Positions 8,425 through 17,390 are shown, counted from the first letter of the stretch. The stretch is 44,093 nt of DNA from Pseudoalteromonas sp. G4 (GCF_028875915.1 NZ_JAPEHW010000027.1:1-44093); one strand, 5' to 3'. Made by a program: numbers and translations. The notes: generated by a model from the sequence alone, not told the origin.

Positions 8425-9774
8425 GTGTCTAATTCGAGTATTAATGTAGCAAAATTTGGTGGTACCAGTGTCGCAGACTATGACGCTATGGTGCGCTGCG
8501 CCGAAATTGTTATATCAAACCCAAGCACCCGTTTAGTTGCCGTAAGTGCAAGCTCTGGTGTTACCAATCATTTAGTAAGCCTTGCAAATGACAGTTTAAC
8601 GACTGAAGAGCGCCAAGCACATATCGATGCGGTTGTTGCAATTCAGCACAAAATTACCGACAAGCTAACATTAGATGCAGATATCACTGATGGCTTTTTA
8701 GCAACACTTGAAGCATTCAAGACCTTTGCATTACAAAACGAATTTGATGACAAAGCAAGCGACGAGCTATTAAGTTTTGGTGAGCGTTTATCATCGTATT
8801 TATTTACACAAGTATTGCGCAGTTTAGGCGCACAGTCTCTGCGTTTTGATGTACGTGAAGTGCTTGCAACAAATTCACATTTCGCAAAAGCAGAACCAAA
8901 CGTTGCACGCACACGTACTTTAGCAACTGAAAAACTTTTACCATTACTTGAGAATAACATTGTTGTGACTCAAGGTTTTATTGGCGCAAATAGCCAAGGT
9001 GAAACAACAACCTTAGGCCGTGGCGGCTCTGATTACAGTGCCGCGTTACTAGCTGAGGCAGTAGACGCAAAAGCCGTTTACATTTGGACAGACGTTGTAG
9101 GTATTTTTAGTACAGATCCACGTTTATGTGCAAAAGCAGCACCGATTGCAAAGCTGAGCTTTGATGAAGCGGCAGAAATGGCAACCTTTGGTGCAAAAGT
9201 ACTGCACCCTGCAACTATTTTACCAGCAAGCCGCAGTGGCATTAGTGTGTTTGTTGGTTCGAGCAAAGCGCCAGAACAAGGCGGTACTTGGATTGAGAAA
9301 GAAAAATCAGAACAAGCGGGTATTCGCGCAGTAACCCAGCGTAAAAATCAGATTTTATTGACCCTTAAGAGCCCTGAAATGCTTCTTGCGAGCGGCTTTT
9401 TAGCACGCGTTTTCACGATTTTAGCGAAATACAATATTTCGGTAGATTTAGTGACTACCTCTGAAATCAGTGTTGCGTTAACGCTTGATAATGCGCCAAA
9501 TGCATCACGCCCAGAACTTGATCAAGCTTGCCTTGATGAGCTAAGCGAATTTTGCCATGTAACGGTTGAGAATAATTTAACCTTGGTGGCATTAATTGGC
9601 TCTGAAATTCAATTACGCCATGGTGAAATTAACCTAATGGGTGTACTTAGTGAGTTTAATATTCGTTTAATTTGCCATGGTGCAAGTAAGCACAATCTGT
9701 GCTTTTTAGTAGAGCAAAGTGAATCAGATAACGTTGTGCAAGCGATTCACAGCCGTTTGCTCGAAGCCTGTTAA
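8425..9774 (+). CDS. lysC: Lysine-sensitive aspartokinase III
   Basis: A 449-aa aspartate kinase that phosphorylates aspartate at the head of the lysine/threonine/methionine pathway. The N-terminal nucleotide-binding motif VAKFGGTSVAD is at 8-18, TTLGRGGSDYSAALLA lies mid-protein, and FGAKVLHPATI follows. Two ACT domains fill the C-terminal ~150 residues (for example MLLASGFLARVFTILAKYNISVDLVTTSEIS), the lysine-binding regulatory part. Length equals E. coli LysC. Start is GTG with an ideal AAGGAGA site held in the riboswitch hairpin. The single-domain form, not fused to homoserine dehydrogenase, plus the lysine riboswitch marks it as the lysine-responsive isozyme. The 3' end overlaps the convergent phosphopantetheinyl transferase gene by 51 bases. 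Confidence 0.95.
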   Translation: MSNSSINVAKFGGTSVADYDAMVRCAEIVISNPSTRLVAVSASSGVTNHLVSLANDSLTTEERQAHIDAVVAIQHKITDKLTLDADITDGFLATLEAFKTFALQNEFDDKASDELLSFGERLSSYLFTQVLRSLGAQSLRFDVREVLATNSHFAKAEPNVARTRTLATEKLLPLLENNIVVTQGFIGANSQGETTTLGRGGSDYSAALLAEAVDAKAVYIWTDVVGIFSTDPRLCAKAAPIAKLSFDEAAEMATFGAKVLHPATILPASRSGISVFVGSSKAPEQGGTWIEKEKSEQAGIRAVTQRKNQILLTLKSPEMLLASGFLARVFTILAKYNISVDLVTTSEISVALTLDNAPNASRPELDQACLDELSEFCHVTVENNLTLVALIGSEIQLRHGEINLMGVLSEFNIRLICHGASKHNLCFLVEQSESDNVVQAIHSRLLEAC

Positions 9775-10509
9775 ATCACCTTTAAGCAAAACTTCAATAA
9801 GCGCTGGTGGCTGCAATACAGTTGCTGGCGCAGCAAAAGAAAAGTCAAATTGCTTGGTTTGACAGCTATAAGCGAGCAAATTGTTGTTGGCATAGCTCTC
9901 GTATACATTGGGTGCTAATAATTTAGCAATGGGAACCGCAATAGCTTTAGCCAGCGCTTCTTTTAATGTCCAGATACGAAAAAAAGTATCGGACATAGGG
10001 TTTGCTCTCTCAATTTCATTAATTTCATCAATATGATAAAAGTGCTTTGCTAATTTTAGGAAAGGGCGCTTTTCTGAAATAAATTCTAGGTCGATACCCA
10101 TACGCTCAGGCGTGCTTGCCAAATAAACGGCTACCCAACCTTTAGAATGACTGATCACCAGTGACAGTGGCAAAGTGTTGTTTTGATACTTAATTACCAA
10201 GCGGGCACTAGGTTCGTCAAAAAACGTTGTAAGTTCTTTGAGTTCAATCGCGAAGTATTGCTGTGCCAAGCATTTAATTAAATAACGAGATGCTAAATAT
10301 TCCCGTTTTGCGCTGTCTAGTTTGCGCCTTTGCATAATGGCGATTTCACTTGGTGACAAAATAGATTCGATGTTTATTTGGTCAAAATTAAGGTATTGGC
10401 TATTGGCTATAACTAAATTGATTGGTGACTTAGGGTTTAGCGCGCTAAAATGCGCGCGCTCAGGCGAGTTGCCTGTTATTGGTGGTTTTTTGTTGTTAAT
10501 CGTTTCCAT
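9724..10509 (-). CDS. 4'-phosphopantetheinyl transferase (Sfp/AcpT-like)
   Basis: A 261-aa member of the Sfp-type superfamily, which moves phosphopantetheine from CoA to a carrier-protein serine. The Mg2+-binding GIDLE is at 138-142 and WTLKEALAK at 180-188 (Glu184, Lys188), with an upstream conserved SH pair at 120-121. Length suits the Sfp/AcpT class rather than the ~120-aa AcpS. No NRPS or PKS gene is in the window; the partner could be fatty-acid, polyunsaturated-lipid or siderophore carrier proteins. Start ATG at 10509 lacks a clear ribosome site, so the true start may differ. It is convergent with lysC, sharing 51 bases at the 3' ends. Confidence 0.85.
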   Translation of the reverse strand: METINNKKPPITGNSPERAHFSALNPKSPINLVIANSQYLNFDQINIESILSPSEIAIMQRRKLDSAKREYLASRYLIKCLAQQYFAIELKELTTFFDEPSARLVIKYQNNTLPLSLVISHSKGWVAVYLASTPERMGIDLEFISEKRPFLKLAKHFYHIDEINEIERANPMSDTFFRIWTLKEALAKAIAVPIAKLLAPNVYESYANNNLLAYSCQTKQFDFSFAAPATVLQPPALIEVLLKGDLTGFEQTAVNRLHNVI

Positions 10510-10615
10510 ACCCGATAGATTAGTCTTTTAGCCAAGCGTAGCCTTTATATTTGCTGCAGTATATCTTGCTTGGTTTTATAAGTCGTGGTGTAGATAATAA
10601 AAATAAGAGTTCAAT

Positions 10616-11938
10616 ATGGCACAAATTAGAGATGGCTTTCAAAGTCGTTTAGGTTTTGTCTTAGCGGCAGCAGGTGCAGCCGTAGGTTTAGGCAATATAT
10701 GGGGATTCCCGACGCAGGCTGCAAATCACGGTGGCGGCGCATTCTTACTGGTTTACTTTATTGTAATCTTTTTACTCGCATTACCAGCGCTTTTTACTGA
10801 GCTTTATATTGGCCACAGTGCGCAAGCGAACCCGGTAAAAGCATTAGCTGAGGCGTGCCAATCAACAAGTAGAAAATTGGGTGCAGCTGCAGGTTATATT
10901 GGCCTTGGTGGCGCAATTGTGATGCTGAGTTTTTACAGCATTGTTGCGGGCTGGATGCTGGCGTTTGCCTTAGAGCCAATAGCAACTATTTTAGGGCTCA
11001 CTGATATTGCCACTTTTCTGAAATCAGACTCCTTACTGCGCAATTTTATTTTTACCCCGCTGATGTTGATTTTAACTGCCAGCATTATTTTAAAAGGTGT
11101 TAAGTCTGGTATTGAAGTGTGGTCACGCCGTTTAATGCCAGTGTTATTAGTATTGCTACTTGTTTTGATTGTTTACATTGGCACACTTGAAGGCGCAAGC
11201 GATGGCTTTAAGGCATACTTATTACCTGATTTTAGTAAAGTAACCGACCCGGATTTAATTATTGCAGCGATGGGACAGGCGTTTTTCTCATTGTCACTCG
11301 GTGTTGGTTGTATGATGATTTACGGCTCATATCTTAAGCGCGATGCAAACGTGGCAAAAATGTCGATTTCAGTTGCCATGCTAGATACCAGTGTTGCATT
11401 TTTAGCGGGTTTACTAATTATTCCGGCACTTTATGTAGCGCAAGCTCAGGGTGTAGAGATTATGCAAGGGGGCAAACTAATAGGTGAAGGCCAACTAATC
11501 TTTGCTATTTTGCCACAGCTGTTTGCAACCTTAGGTGCGTTTGGGCTTGTAGTTGCTTTAGTATTTTTTGTTCTTATGTCGATTGCATCACTTACGTCAA
11601 CCATTTCATCAACCGAAATCCCAGTATCGTTTTTAGTTGAAAATCATGGTTTTGATAGAAAACCTGCGACATGGCTGGTAACGGTTATTGTAGGTCTTTG
11701 TTCAAGCGTTATTATTGTCAATTTTGATTGGTTATTTGGTTTAGTGATCACCGTATTTACCCAGTACCAGTTACCGTTGATGGGACTGTTTTACTTTGTG
11801 GTTGTTGGCTGGTTTTGGCAGCGTGGTAATAAGCTTCATGAGTCAGATAAATTGGGATATAAACTTCTTGCGAACTATATCCGCTTTATTTGCCCAATCT
11901 TAATGTTAGCGGTATTTGCTAACGTAGCATTTAAATAG
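10616..11938 (+). CDS. Sodium-dependent transporter, NSS/SNF family
   Basis: A 440-aa inner-membrane symporter with 11-12 hydrophobic segments. The family hallmark is near the N terminus: GFVLAAAGAAVGLGNIWGFP (13-32), the unwound TM1 that binds Na+ and substrate. FSLSLGVGCMMIYGSYL around 226-242 matches TM6. It imports an amino acid or similar solute with Na+. The usual Arg of GNxWRFP, an extracellular gate residue in LeuT-like proteins, is Gly here; I recall GFP-type NSS proteins as a common proteobacterial subgroup. The gene is monocistronic, divergent from the PPTase and ended by a shared bidirectional hairpin. The substrate cannot be read from the sequence. Confidence 0.9.
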   Translation: MAQIRDGFQSRLGFVLAAAGAAVGLGNIWGFPTQAANHGGGAFLLVYFIVIFLLALPALFTELYIGHSAQANPVKALAEACQSTSRKLGAAAGYIGLGGAIVMLSFYSIVAGWMLAFALEPIATILGLTDIATFLKSDSLLRNFIFTPLMLILTASIILKGVKSGIEVWSRRLMPVLLVLLLVLIVYIGTLEGASDGFKAYLLPDFSKVTDPDLIIAAMGQAFFSLSLGVGCMMIYGSYLKRDANVAKMSISVAMLDTSVAFLAGLLIIPALYVAQAQGVEIMQGGKLIGEGQLIFAILPQLFATLGAFGLVVALVFFVLMSIASLTSTISSTEIPVSFLVENHGFDRKPATWLVTVIVGLCSSVIIVNFDWLFGLVITVFTQYQLPLMGLFYFVVVGWFWQRGNKLHESDKLGYKLLANYIRFICPILMLAVFANVAFK

Positions 11939-11955
11939 TTTTTAAAAAATAGAAT

Positions 11956-11987
11956 AAAAAAAGCGCGTTTAAAACGCGCTTTTTTTA
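11956..11987. terminator. Bidirectional terminator between the NSS transporter and ldhA
   Basis: The stem AAGCGCGTTT/AAACGCGCTT is flanked by A and T runs on both sides. It serves both converging genes. The ldhA stop codon (11985-11987) lies inside its T tract, so ldhA runs straight into its terminator. Confidence 0.88.
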
Positions 11988-12974
11988 TTTAACTTCATTG
12001 GTTAATGGTGAATTGGTAATAAATTCATTCACATTGTGAAGTGTGGTAGCAACAATTTCACTCACAGCTTCTTTTGTGAAAAAGCCTTGATGACCAGTAA
12101 TAAGGACATTAGGGAAAGTGAGTAGACGTTGGAAAACATCATCATCAATAATTTCACAGCTCATATCTTTAAAAAACAGTTCAGACTCTTGCTCGTACAC
12201 ATCGAGTGCTAAGTACCCCAATTTGCGTGATTTAAGCGCACTGATACAGGCTTTCGTGTCAATTAGTGCGCCGCGGCTAGTGTTAACAAGCATCACCCCC
12301 GGTTTCATTTGTTCGAGTGCTTCTTCATTGATGATATGGAGCGTATCGTTGGTCAGCGGGCAGTGAAGGGCAATAATATCTGATTGCTGGTAAAGGGTTT
12401 CTAGGCTAACTGGCTTAGCTAGCTCACTTTCGGCAAATGGATCAAAATAGATCACGTTTGCACCAAATCCATTTAAAATTTTAACAAAAGCGCTGCCAAT
12501 TTTACCAAGGCCAATCACACCAACCGTTTTGTTATGTAGATTAAAACCAAGTAAGCCATTTAAATCAAAGTTGTTTTCTTTTACGCGGTTATAGGCTTTA
12601 TGAGTTTTGCGAGAAAGCGTAAGAATAAGTGCTAAGCAATGCTCTGCTACAGCCTCAGGGCTATAAGCAGGTACTCGCACCACTTTAATGTTATGCATTT
12701 TTGCGGCGTTTAAATCTACATTGTTAAATCCAGCACAGCGTAGCGCAATCAACTTTACCCCAAGCTGACTTAAGCTTTTAATCACAGTTTCATCAAGCAC
12801 ATCATTAACAAAACAACAAATACCATCAAACCCTTCAGCGAGTTTTACGGAGCTTTCGTTCAGTGGCTGCGAAAAATATTCGGCAGAGATATGTTCAGGA
12901 AATTGACACTCAAATGCGGTGATATCGTACTTTTGTGTACTAAAAAATGCGAGACGAAAGGACTTAGAATTCAT
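11985..12974 (-). CDS. ldhA: D-lactate dehydrogenase (fermentative type), 2-hydroxyacid dehydrogenase family
   Basis: A 329-aa NAD-dependent D-2-hydroxyacid dehydrogenase. The Rossmann motif VGVIGLGKIGSAF lies mid-protein. VNTSRGALIDT carries the catalytic Arg, DVYEQE the catalytic Glu, and LITGHQGFFTKEA the catalytic His. The N-terminal FFSTQKYD and SPEAVAEHCLALILTLSRKTH stretches fit the LdhA subgroup, which reduces pyruvate to D-lactate in fermentation. The start at 12974 has an AAGGAAA site 8 bases upstream. Monocistronic; divergent from the beta-hydroxyacid dehydrogenase gene. Substrate other than pyruvate cannot be fully excluded. Confidence 0.88.
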   Translation of the reverse strand: MNSKSFRLAFFSTQKYDITAFECQFPEHISAEYFSQPLNESSVKLAEGFDGICCFVNDVLDETVIKSLSQLGVKLIALRCAGFNNVDLNAAKMHNIKVVRVPAYSPEAVAEHCLALILTLSRKTHKAYNRVKENNFDLNGLLGFNLHNKTVGVIGLGKIGSAFVKILNGFGANVIYFDPFAESELAKPVSLETLYQQSDIIALHCPLTNDTLHIINEEALEQMKPGVMLVNTSRGALIDTKACISALKSRKLGYLALDVYEQESELFFKDMSCEIIDDDVFQRLLTFPNVLITGHQGFFTKEAVSEIVATTLHNVNEFITNSPLTNEVK

Positions 12975-13067
12975 GTTGCTTTCCTTAACCAGATGTAAGC
13001 CTATAATTCAATGCGTTAAATGATTATACTCAAACGCAGTTTTGTAAAGATTAAAAGTGAGTAAGTT

Positions 13068-13949
13068 ATGTCGATTAAGGTTGCATTTATTGGTTTGGGT
13101 GTAATGGGTTACCCGATGGCAGGGCATCTTAAAAATGCTGGCTATGAAACCTGTGTTTATAACCGTACCACAGCAAAAGCGCAAAAGTGGGCAAATGAAT
13201 ATTTAGGTAGCTTTGCACAAACGCCTAAAGCTGCATCTGAAAATGCTGACTTTGTGTTTGTTTGCGTGGGCAATGACGACGACTTACGACAAGTTGTGAA
13301 AGGTGAAGATGGCATACTTGCTGGCATAAAGCCTGGTGCAATTATTGTTGATCACACAACAACATCGGCTGAAGTAGCGAAGGAGCTAGCTGAACTTGCA
13401 AAAGCGCAAGGCAATGATTTTATAGATGCGCCTGTTTCAGGTGGGCAAGCCGGCGCTGAAAATGGTGTATTAACTGTCATGTGCGGCGGTGATGATGCGG
13501 TATTTGCAAAAGCGCAACCGGTTATGGCTGCCTTTTCACAGTTTAGTCAATTATTAGGACCTGTTGGTGCAGGTCAACTGTGTAAAATGGTAAATCAAAT
13601 TTGTATCGCTGGTGTGGTACAAGGACTTTCTGAAGGCATGCATTTTGCGATGAATGCAGGTCTTGATGGTGAAAAGGTTGTTGAAACCATTGCCAAAGGC
13701 GCTGCAGGCTCATGGCAAATGGAAAATCGTCATAAAACCATGCTTAAAGGCGAGTATGAATTTGGCTTTGCCGTTGATTGGATGCGCAAAGATTTGGGCA
13801 TAGCCCTTGATGAGGCACGAAAAAATGGCTCACAGCTGCCAGTAACAGCACTTGTTGATCAATTTTACAGTGAAGTACAAAACTTGGGTGGTGGCCGTTA
13901 TGATACATCTAGTTTACTAGCGCGTTTGCAGTCTTTTAAACAAAAATAA
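13068..13949 (+). CDS. NAD(P)-dependent beta-hydroxyacid dehydrogenase (3-hydroxyisobutyrate/2-hydroxy-3-oxopropionate reductase family)
   Basis: A 293-aa enzyme with a dinucleotide-binding GLGVMGYPMAGHL at 9-21, the substrate-binding DAPVSGGQAGAENG at 120-133, and the catalytic GAGQLCKMVNQ with Lys173 and Asn176. These are the diagnostic blocks of the family that includes MmsB, GarR and glyoxylate/succinic-semialdehyde reductases. Length is typical. No valine-degradation or glucarate genes adjoin, so the exact substrate is open. The gene is monocistronic, divergent from ldhA by 93 bases and followed by a hairpin. Confidence 0.87.
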   Translation: MSIKVAFIGLGVMGYPMAGHLKNAGYETCVYNRTTAKAQKWANEYLGSFAQTPKAASENADFVFVCVGNDDDLRQVVKGEDGILAGIKPGAIIVDHTTTSAEVAKELAELAKAQGNDFIDAPVSGGQAGAENGVLTVMCGGDDAVFAKAQPVMAAFSQFSQLLGPVGAGQLCKMVNQICIAGVVQGLSEGMHFAMNAGLDGEKVVETIAKGAAGSWQMENRHKTMLKGEYEFGFAVDWMRKDLGIALDEARKNGSQLPVTALVDQFYSEVQNLGGGRYDTSSLLARLQSFKQK

Positions 13950-13962
13950 TCAACATGAGAGT

Positions 13963-13990
13963 TAACAGCCCAAGATAAATTGGGCTGTTA
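13963..13990. terminator. Hairpin between the hydroxyacid dehydrogenase and rof
   Basis: An 11-bp perfect stem (TAACAGCCCAA / TTGGGCTGTTA) with a 6-base loop separates two converging genes. Neither side has a proper T run, so termination here may be weak or Rho-assisted. Confidence 0.6.
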
Positions 13991-13994
13991 GTGA

Positions 13995-14252
13995 TTACAG
14001 TTTAATATCGAAATTATGACTAGCAGGGATATTGCCACACGCAGACAAGGTAATAACCTCAGCAATATTAATGCGCTTTATTTTGCCATCAGCTAGTTGA
14101 ACTTCTATCAATTCAGTTCCTTGAAGTGTCTTTAAATCGACAGCTTTACCCTGATAAGTAACATTGCCTTTAATTGTGATGCGAATATTGCTCTGTCGCA
14201 TACAGACAATTTCAAAATAATCATGCAAATCGCAGCTAATACGTTTTGTCAT
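13995..14252 (-). CDS. rof: Rho-binding antiterminator Rof (YaeO family)
   Basis: An 85-aa small beta-rich protein. It aligns by eye with E. coli YaeO/Rof: ISCDLHDYFEIVCMRQSNI near the N terminus (compare the CDDYDNLELAC block), a central VTYQGKAVDLKTLQGTELIEV strand region, and RINIAEVITLSA near the end. Rof binds the RNA-binding face of Rho and blocks Rho-dependent termination. Its start overlaps the stop of sbcB by one base (TAATG), so it is translated as the second gene of the sbcB operon. In E. coli rof sits elsewhere. The family is well supported; activity is inferred. Confidence 0.85.
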   Translation of the reverse strand: MTKRISCDLHDYFEIVCMRQSNIRITIKGNVTYQGKAVDLKTLQGTELIEVQLADGKIKRINIAEVITLSACGNIPASHNFDIKL

Positions 14253-15691
14253 TAAAGGCTCTGTGCGTAATGATACAGTGATTTAAGTATTGCCATTTTC
14301 TTTTCATCACTTTCATGTTCATGGGCTAAATTTTCGAGTGTGAGCATAAATTCATTGGCGTCTATTGAAGGGTTATCTTCGCCATGCATTAATTTACTCT
14401 GACAATACTTACGCCATTTTTCGAGCTCTTGATGATTAAGGCTTTCAGGCCAATTACGTGCACGATAGCGAAACAGCATTTCACTGTACTTTGCATCATC
14501 AAAATCAAGTTGAAGCCCTGCTAGTTGGCTGGGTTCAGTTGAACGAATAATATCGAATTTTGATTTGTCGCCGCTTGAGGCAAACCCTTGATAAAGTGCA
14601 TAATCAGGGTTTGTAATTGGTGTTAAATGGCTATCATCGTTAAATACCTCAACCACTTTTTCACGAAGCTCAGGGTGAGCACGAAGTAGCTTGAGGTTTG
14701 CTAAACAGGCCTCTCGATTTATACCCAGTCGTTCGGCGTTTTCAGGTAACAAGGTCTTTGCTGGTGCAATAAACGGGCATTTATTTATATGCACTTGCTT
14801 TAGGCCAATCGGCAATTGATCTTCGCTCAGGTTTTCGCGCTTTGTATAAAGACGCTCTCGAATTTCTTCAACACTTAATTCAATTAACGGGGTAGGATCG
14901 AGCGCTAGATTCACACAAATTACTGCGTTTTTATTTTGGTGGTGAAACGCAATTGGCGCAATCCATGTTGTACAGCCTTGACTGGCAGGAATTTTTGAAG
15001 AGACATGCACTAAAGGCGTCATATTAAATACATCTATTAGCTCTTGCGCTGCTTTTTTAAAGCGTAAGCCAAAATAAAAATGATAAAGTTTGGGCTGTTT
15101 TTCTTTTATAAGTTTTGCTAGCGCAATGGTTGCTGTGACGTCACTCAGAGCATCGTGGGCATTACCATGATCAATGCCATTTGCTGCAGTTAAATCTTCT
15201 AACTTAAAACTTGGTGAACCATCTTCTTTTTCTGGCCAATTGATACCTTCAGGGCGCAGTGCAAAAGTAGCGCGAACTAAATCAATAATGTCCCAACGGC
15301 TGTTACCATTTTGCCATTCACGTGCATACGGGTCGTAAAAATTACGATAAAAAGAATAACGTGATACTTCATCGTCAAAGCGAATACTGTTGTAACCTGC
15401 AACACAGGTATTTTCTTTGGCAAACTCTTGATGAATCTTGCTAATAAAATCAGCTTCGCAAATACCGTGCTTCATTGCATGTTGCGGTGTAATGCCTGTA
15501 ACCAATGCTGCCATTGGATGAGGCAGGTAATCTGCTTGTGGTTTGCAGTAAATAACCAAAGGCTCGCCAATAATATTAAGATCGTGATCAGTACGAATGC
15601 CTGCAAACTGGCTGGGTCTGTCTTTTTGTGGAGTTGCTCCCCAAGTTTCGTAGTCGTGCCAGTAAATTGTTGCTTGTTCTTGGTTATTCAT
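14252..15691 (-). CDS. sbcB: Exodeoxyribonuclease I
   Basis: A 479-aa 3'-5' single-strand DNA exonuclease of the DEDDh group. Catalytic motifs are seen in order: HDYETWG (Asp13, Glu15), the central YNSIRFDDEVSRYSFYRN block, and HDALSDVTATIALA with the ExoIII-type His and Asp. The central SH3-like and C-terminal helical regions (SLNHQELEKWRKYCQSKL) match ExoI along the full length. It works in mismatch repair and recombination, interacting with SSB. It is the first gene of a two-gene unit with rof. No clear terminator separates the two. Confidence 0.95.
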   Translation of the reverse strand: MNNQEQATIYWHDYETWGATPQKDRPSQFAGIRTDHDLNIIGEPLVIYCKPQADYLPHPMAALVTGITPQHAMKHGICEADFISKIHQEFAKENTCVAGYNSIRFDDEVSRYSFYRNFYDPYAREWQNGNSRWDIIDLVRATFALRPEGINWPEKEDGSPSFKLEDLTAANGIDHGNAHDALSDVTATIALAKLIKEKQPKLYHFYFGLRFKKAAQELIDVFNMTPLVHVSSKIPASQGCTTWIAPIAFHHQNKNAVICVNLALDPTPLIELSVEEIRERLYTKRENLSEDQLPIGLKQVHINKCPFIAPAKTLLPENAERLGINREACLANLKLLRAHPELREKVVEVFNDDSHLTPITNPDYALYQGFASSGDKSKFDIIRSTEPSQLAGLQLDFDDAKYSEMLFRYRARNWPESLNHQELEKWRKYCQSKLMHGEDNPSIDANEFMLTLENLAHEHESDEKKMAILKSLYHYAQSL

Positions 15692-16029
15692 AAAAAAGTA
15701 TAATTCGTTTTGAAATTGAAAAGGTGATGGTCCAATTAAACTCGTGGCTTTAGCCTAAAAATAGCGCTTAGATAAAGATAGCTTTGGGCAAAGTAACTTC
15801 AAACTTTTCAAAGATTTTTATATAGCCTAATCATAACATTTAACATTGATAATGTCCTTGCTTACACTGATGTGGACTTTTTGTGTCGTTTGTTTGTTGC
15901 ATTTTAGTTAAATGTTAAACCTTAACAACACGAAGTCACAGCTTGGTCACACTTTCCCACAGATGCTTACTTAACCTTACTTCGCTTGATTCATATCATT
16001 ATGTTTTGTTTGAGGAAAAGGAACTGAAT
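15692..16029. other. Intergenic region, divergent promoters not resolved
   Basis: 338 AT-rich bases between sbcB (leftward) and the peptidase-like lipoprotein gene (rightward). It must hold both promoters, but no pair of boxes stands out. I saw no hairpin with a T run, no tRNA and no convincing small frame. Confidence 0.5.
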
Positions 16030-17184
16030 ATGAAAAAATTGGGATTGGTTACATGTATCTTGACGGTGATTGTAGGGTGTAATAGTGAAAATAATAATTC
16101 GACTGGCAAGCCTACGGTTAGCACAGGGCAGGCAAGTAAAATAGATGAAATGTTTTTTCAACAAATTAAACAAGCTGGTGAACATGATACACCATGGCAG
16201 GGTTACCAATTTGATAAAGTCGGGATGTATCTGATTCATGCCGAGGATAAGCAAGTGAAAAATGCTTATATTGTCAATGCAAAAGAAACTATCCCAGATG
16301 CTGTTGCATTAGATAAGCATTATGACATTAACGTGCAACAACTAAATGAATTGAGTGTCGTTGCCCATGACAAATTACAAGAAGGCAATGGCCTTTTTAA
16401 TTTTTATTATAAAATTAAGAACCACCAATATTACTTGCAAAGCTATAGTGAGCAGTCGGTCAATATCTCAGACATGTTAATTACTCCAGCAATTACGTTG
16501 GCATATCATGAGGCATTTCATATTTATCAATACAAGGCTTTTAAACAACCAGCGGGACGAGATCAACTTGATTTTGATGAACTTTGGAAATATCCACTTG
16601 ATGAAGAAATGGTGACGCTCAAAGTAATGTTGTTAGCTTTAATGTCAGATTTACCAAATAAAGTGTTAAGCAGTGAAGAAACATTACATTTTATTAAACA
16701 ATATACCGTAATAACGAATGAAATGATGCGAATTGATAGTTCGCGTACGGGTGATGAGTCTACAGGTTGGGTTTATAAACATGCGTTAGGGCAAGAGCTG
16801 TTTGAAGGCAGTGCACTGTATGTTGATGTTATGATGTCCCGAGAGGTGATTGCTTCTCATAAAAATAAACCCTTTAGTTTATTAAATCCGCTTAAACTTG
16901 ATGAAGAACAATATGGCTACAAACAAATAAGTTCCAAAAAAGAGAAAGAGCAATATTTTGCCTTCAATATGTTTTATGAATCTGGCGCATCGATTATTTG
17001 GCTGTTACTTAATTACGGCATTGACCCTAAACAGCTAGAATATGGGCGATATCCTTATTCGATAGCTAAAGAAATTGCCAATTTGAGCGAGCTAGACAGT
17101 TATTATTTACTGCGAGATTTAAAACAAACAACACTTTGGCATCAAGCCGAGCAAAGTGCTAAGCGTTACAACGCATTTAATTAA
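16030..17184 (+). CDS. Putative zinc-metallopeptidase lipoprotein (HExxH)
   Basis: A 384-aa protein from ATG 16030, chosen because a GAGGAAAAGG ribosome site precedes it and it begins with a lipoprotein signal (MKKLGLVTCILTVIVGC, lipid Cys17). An in-frame start at 15943 would bury the signal. A Ser/Thr/Asn-rich linker follows to about residue 35. HEAFH at 160-164 and ELFEGSALY at 257-265 give two His and a downstream Glu, the layout of gluzincin peptidases. No family name comes to mind; the rest is helical and soluble. It probably sits on the outer membrane facing the periplasm. Monocistronic, ended by the hairpin at 17357. Catalysis is inferred from two short motifs only. Confidence 0.7.
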   Translation: MKKLGLVTCILTVIVGCNSENNNSTGKPTVSTGQASKIDEMFFQQIKQAGEHDTPWQGYQFDKVGMYLIHAEDKQVKNAYIVNAKETIPDAVALDKHYDINVQQLNELSVVAHDKLQEGNGLFNFYYKIKNHQYYLQSYSEQSVNISDMLITPAITLAYHEAFHIYQYKAFKQPAGRDQLDFDELWKYPLDEEMVTLKVMLLALMSDLPNKVLSSEETLHFIKQYTVITNEMMRIDSSRTGDESTGWVYKHALGQELFEGSALYVDVMMSREVIASHKNKPFSLLNPLKLDEEQYGYKQISSKKEKEQYFAFNMFYESGASIIWLLLNYGIDPKQLEYGRYPYSIAKEIANLSELDSYYLLRDLKQTTLWHQAEQSAKRYNAFN

Positions 17185-17356
17185 TGAAACCTGATGTTTT
17201 GCTAATAGAGTATAAGGTGCTAATAAAGTACGTTATCAAATTGACTTAAATCAAAAGAAGATAACTCATAACATGAGTGCGGACATTCGTCCTTATAATC
17301 TATAATCACTTTAGTGAGAATGATGCGTGCAAAACACATCCCTTGAATTATTTGAT

Positions 17357-17390
17357 AAGTGTATGAGCCAAAAAGGCTCTTCACTTTTTT
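17357..17390 (+). terminator. Terminator-like hairpin just upstream of the oxygenase gene
   Basis: Stem AAGTG-tat-GAGCC, loop AAAAA, GGCTC-tt-CACTT, followed by TTTTTTATTTT. It can end the lipoprotein transcript, but it lies only 16 bases before the next start codon, so if that gene's promoter lies upstream it would act as a leader attenuator. Confidence 0.7.

Noticed and set aside
15943..16029. Longer N terminus for the peptidase-like lipoprotein
   Set aside because: It would bury the lipoprotein signal at residue 30; the ATG at 16030 has a better ribosome site.
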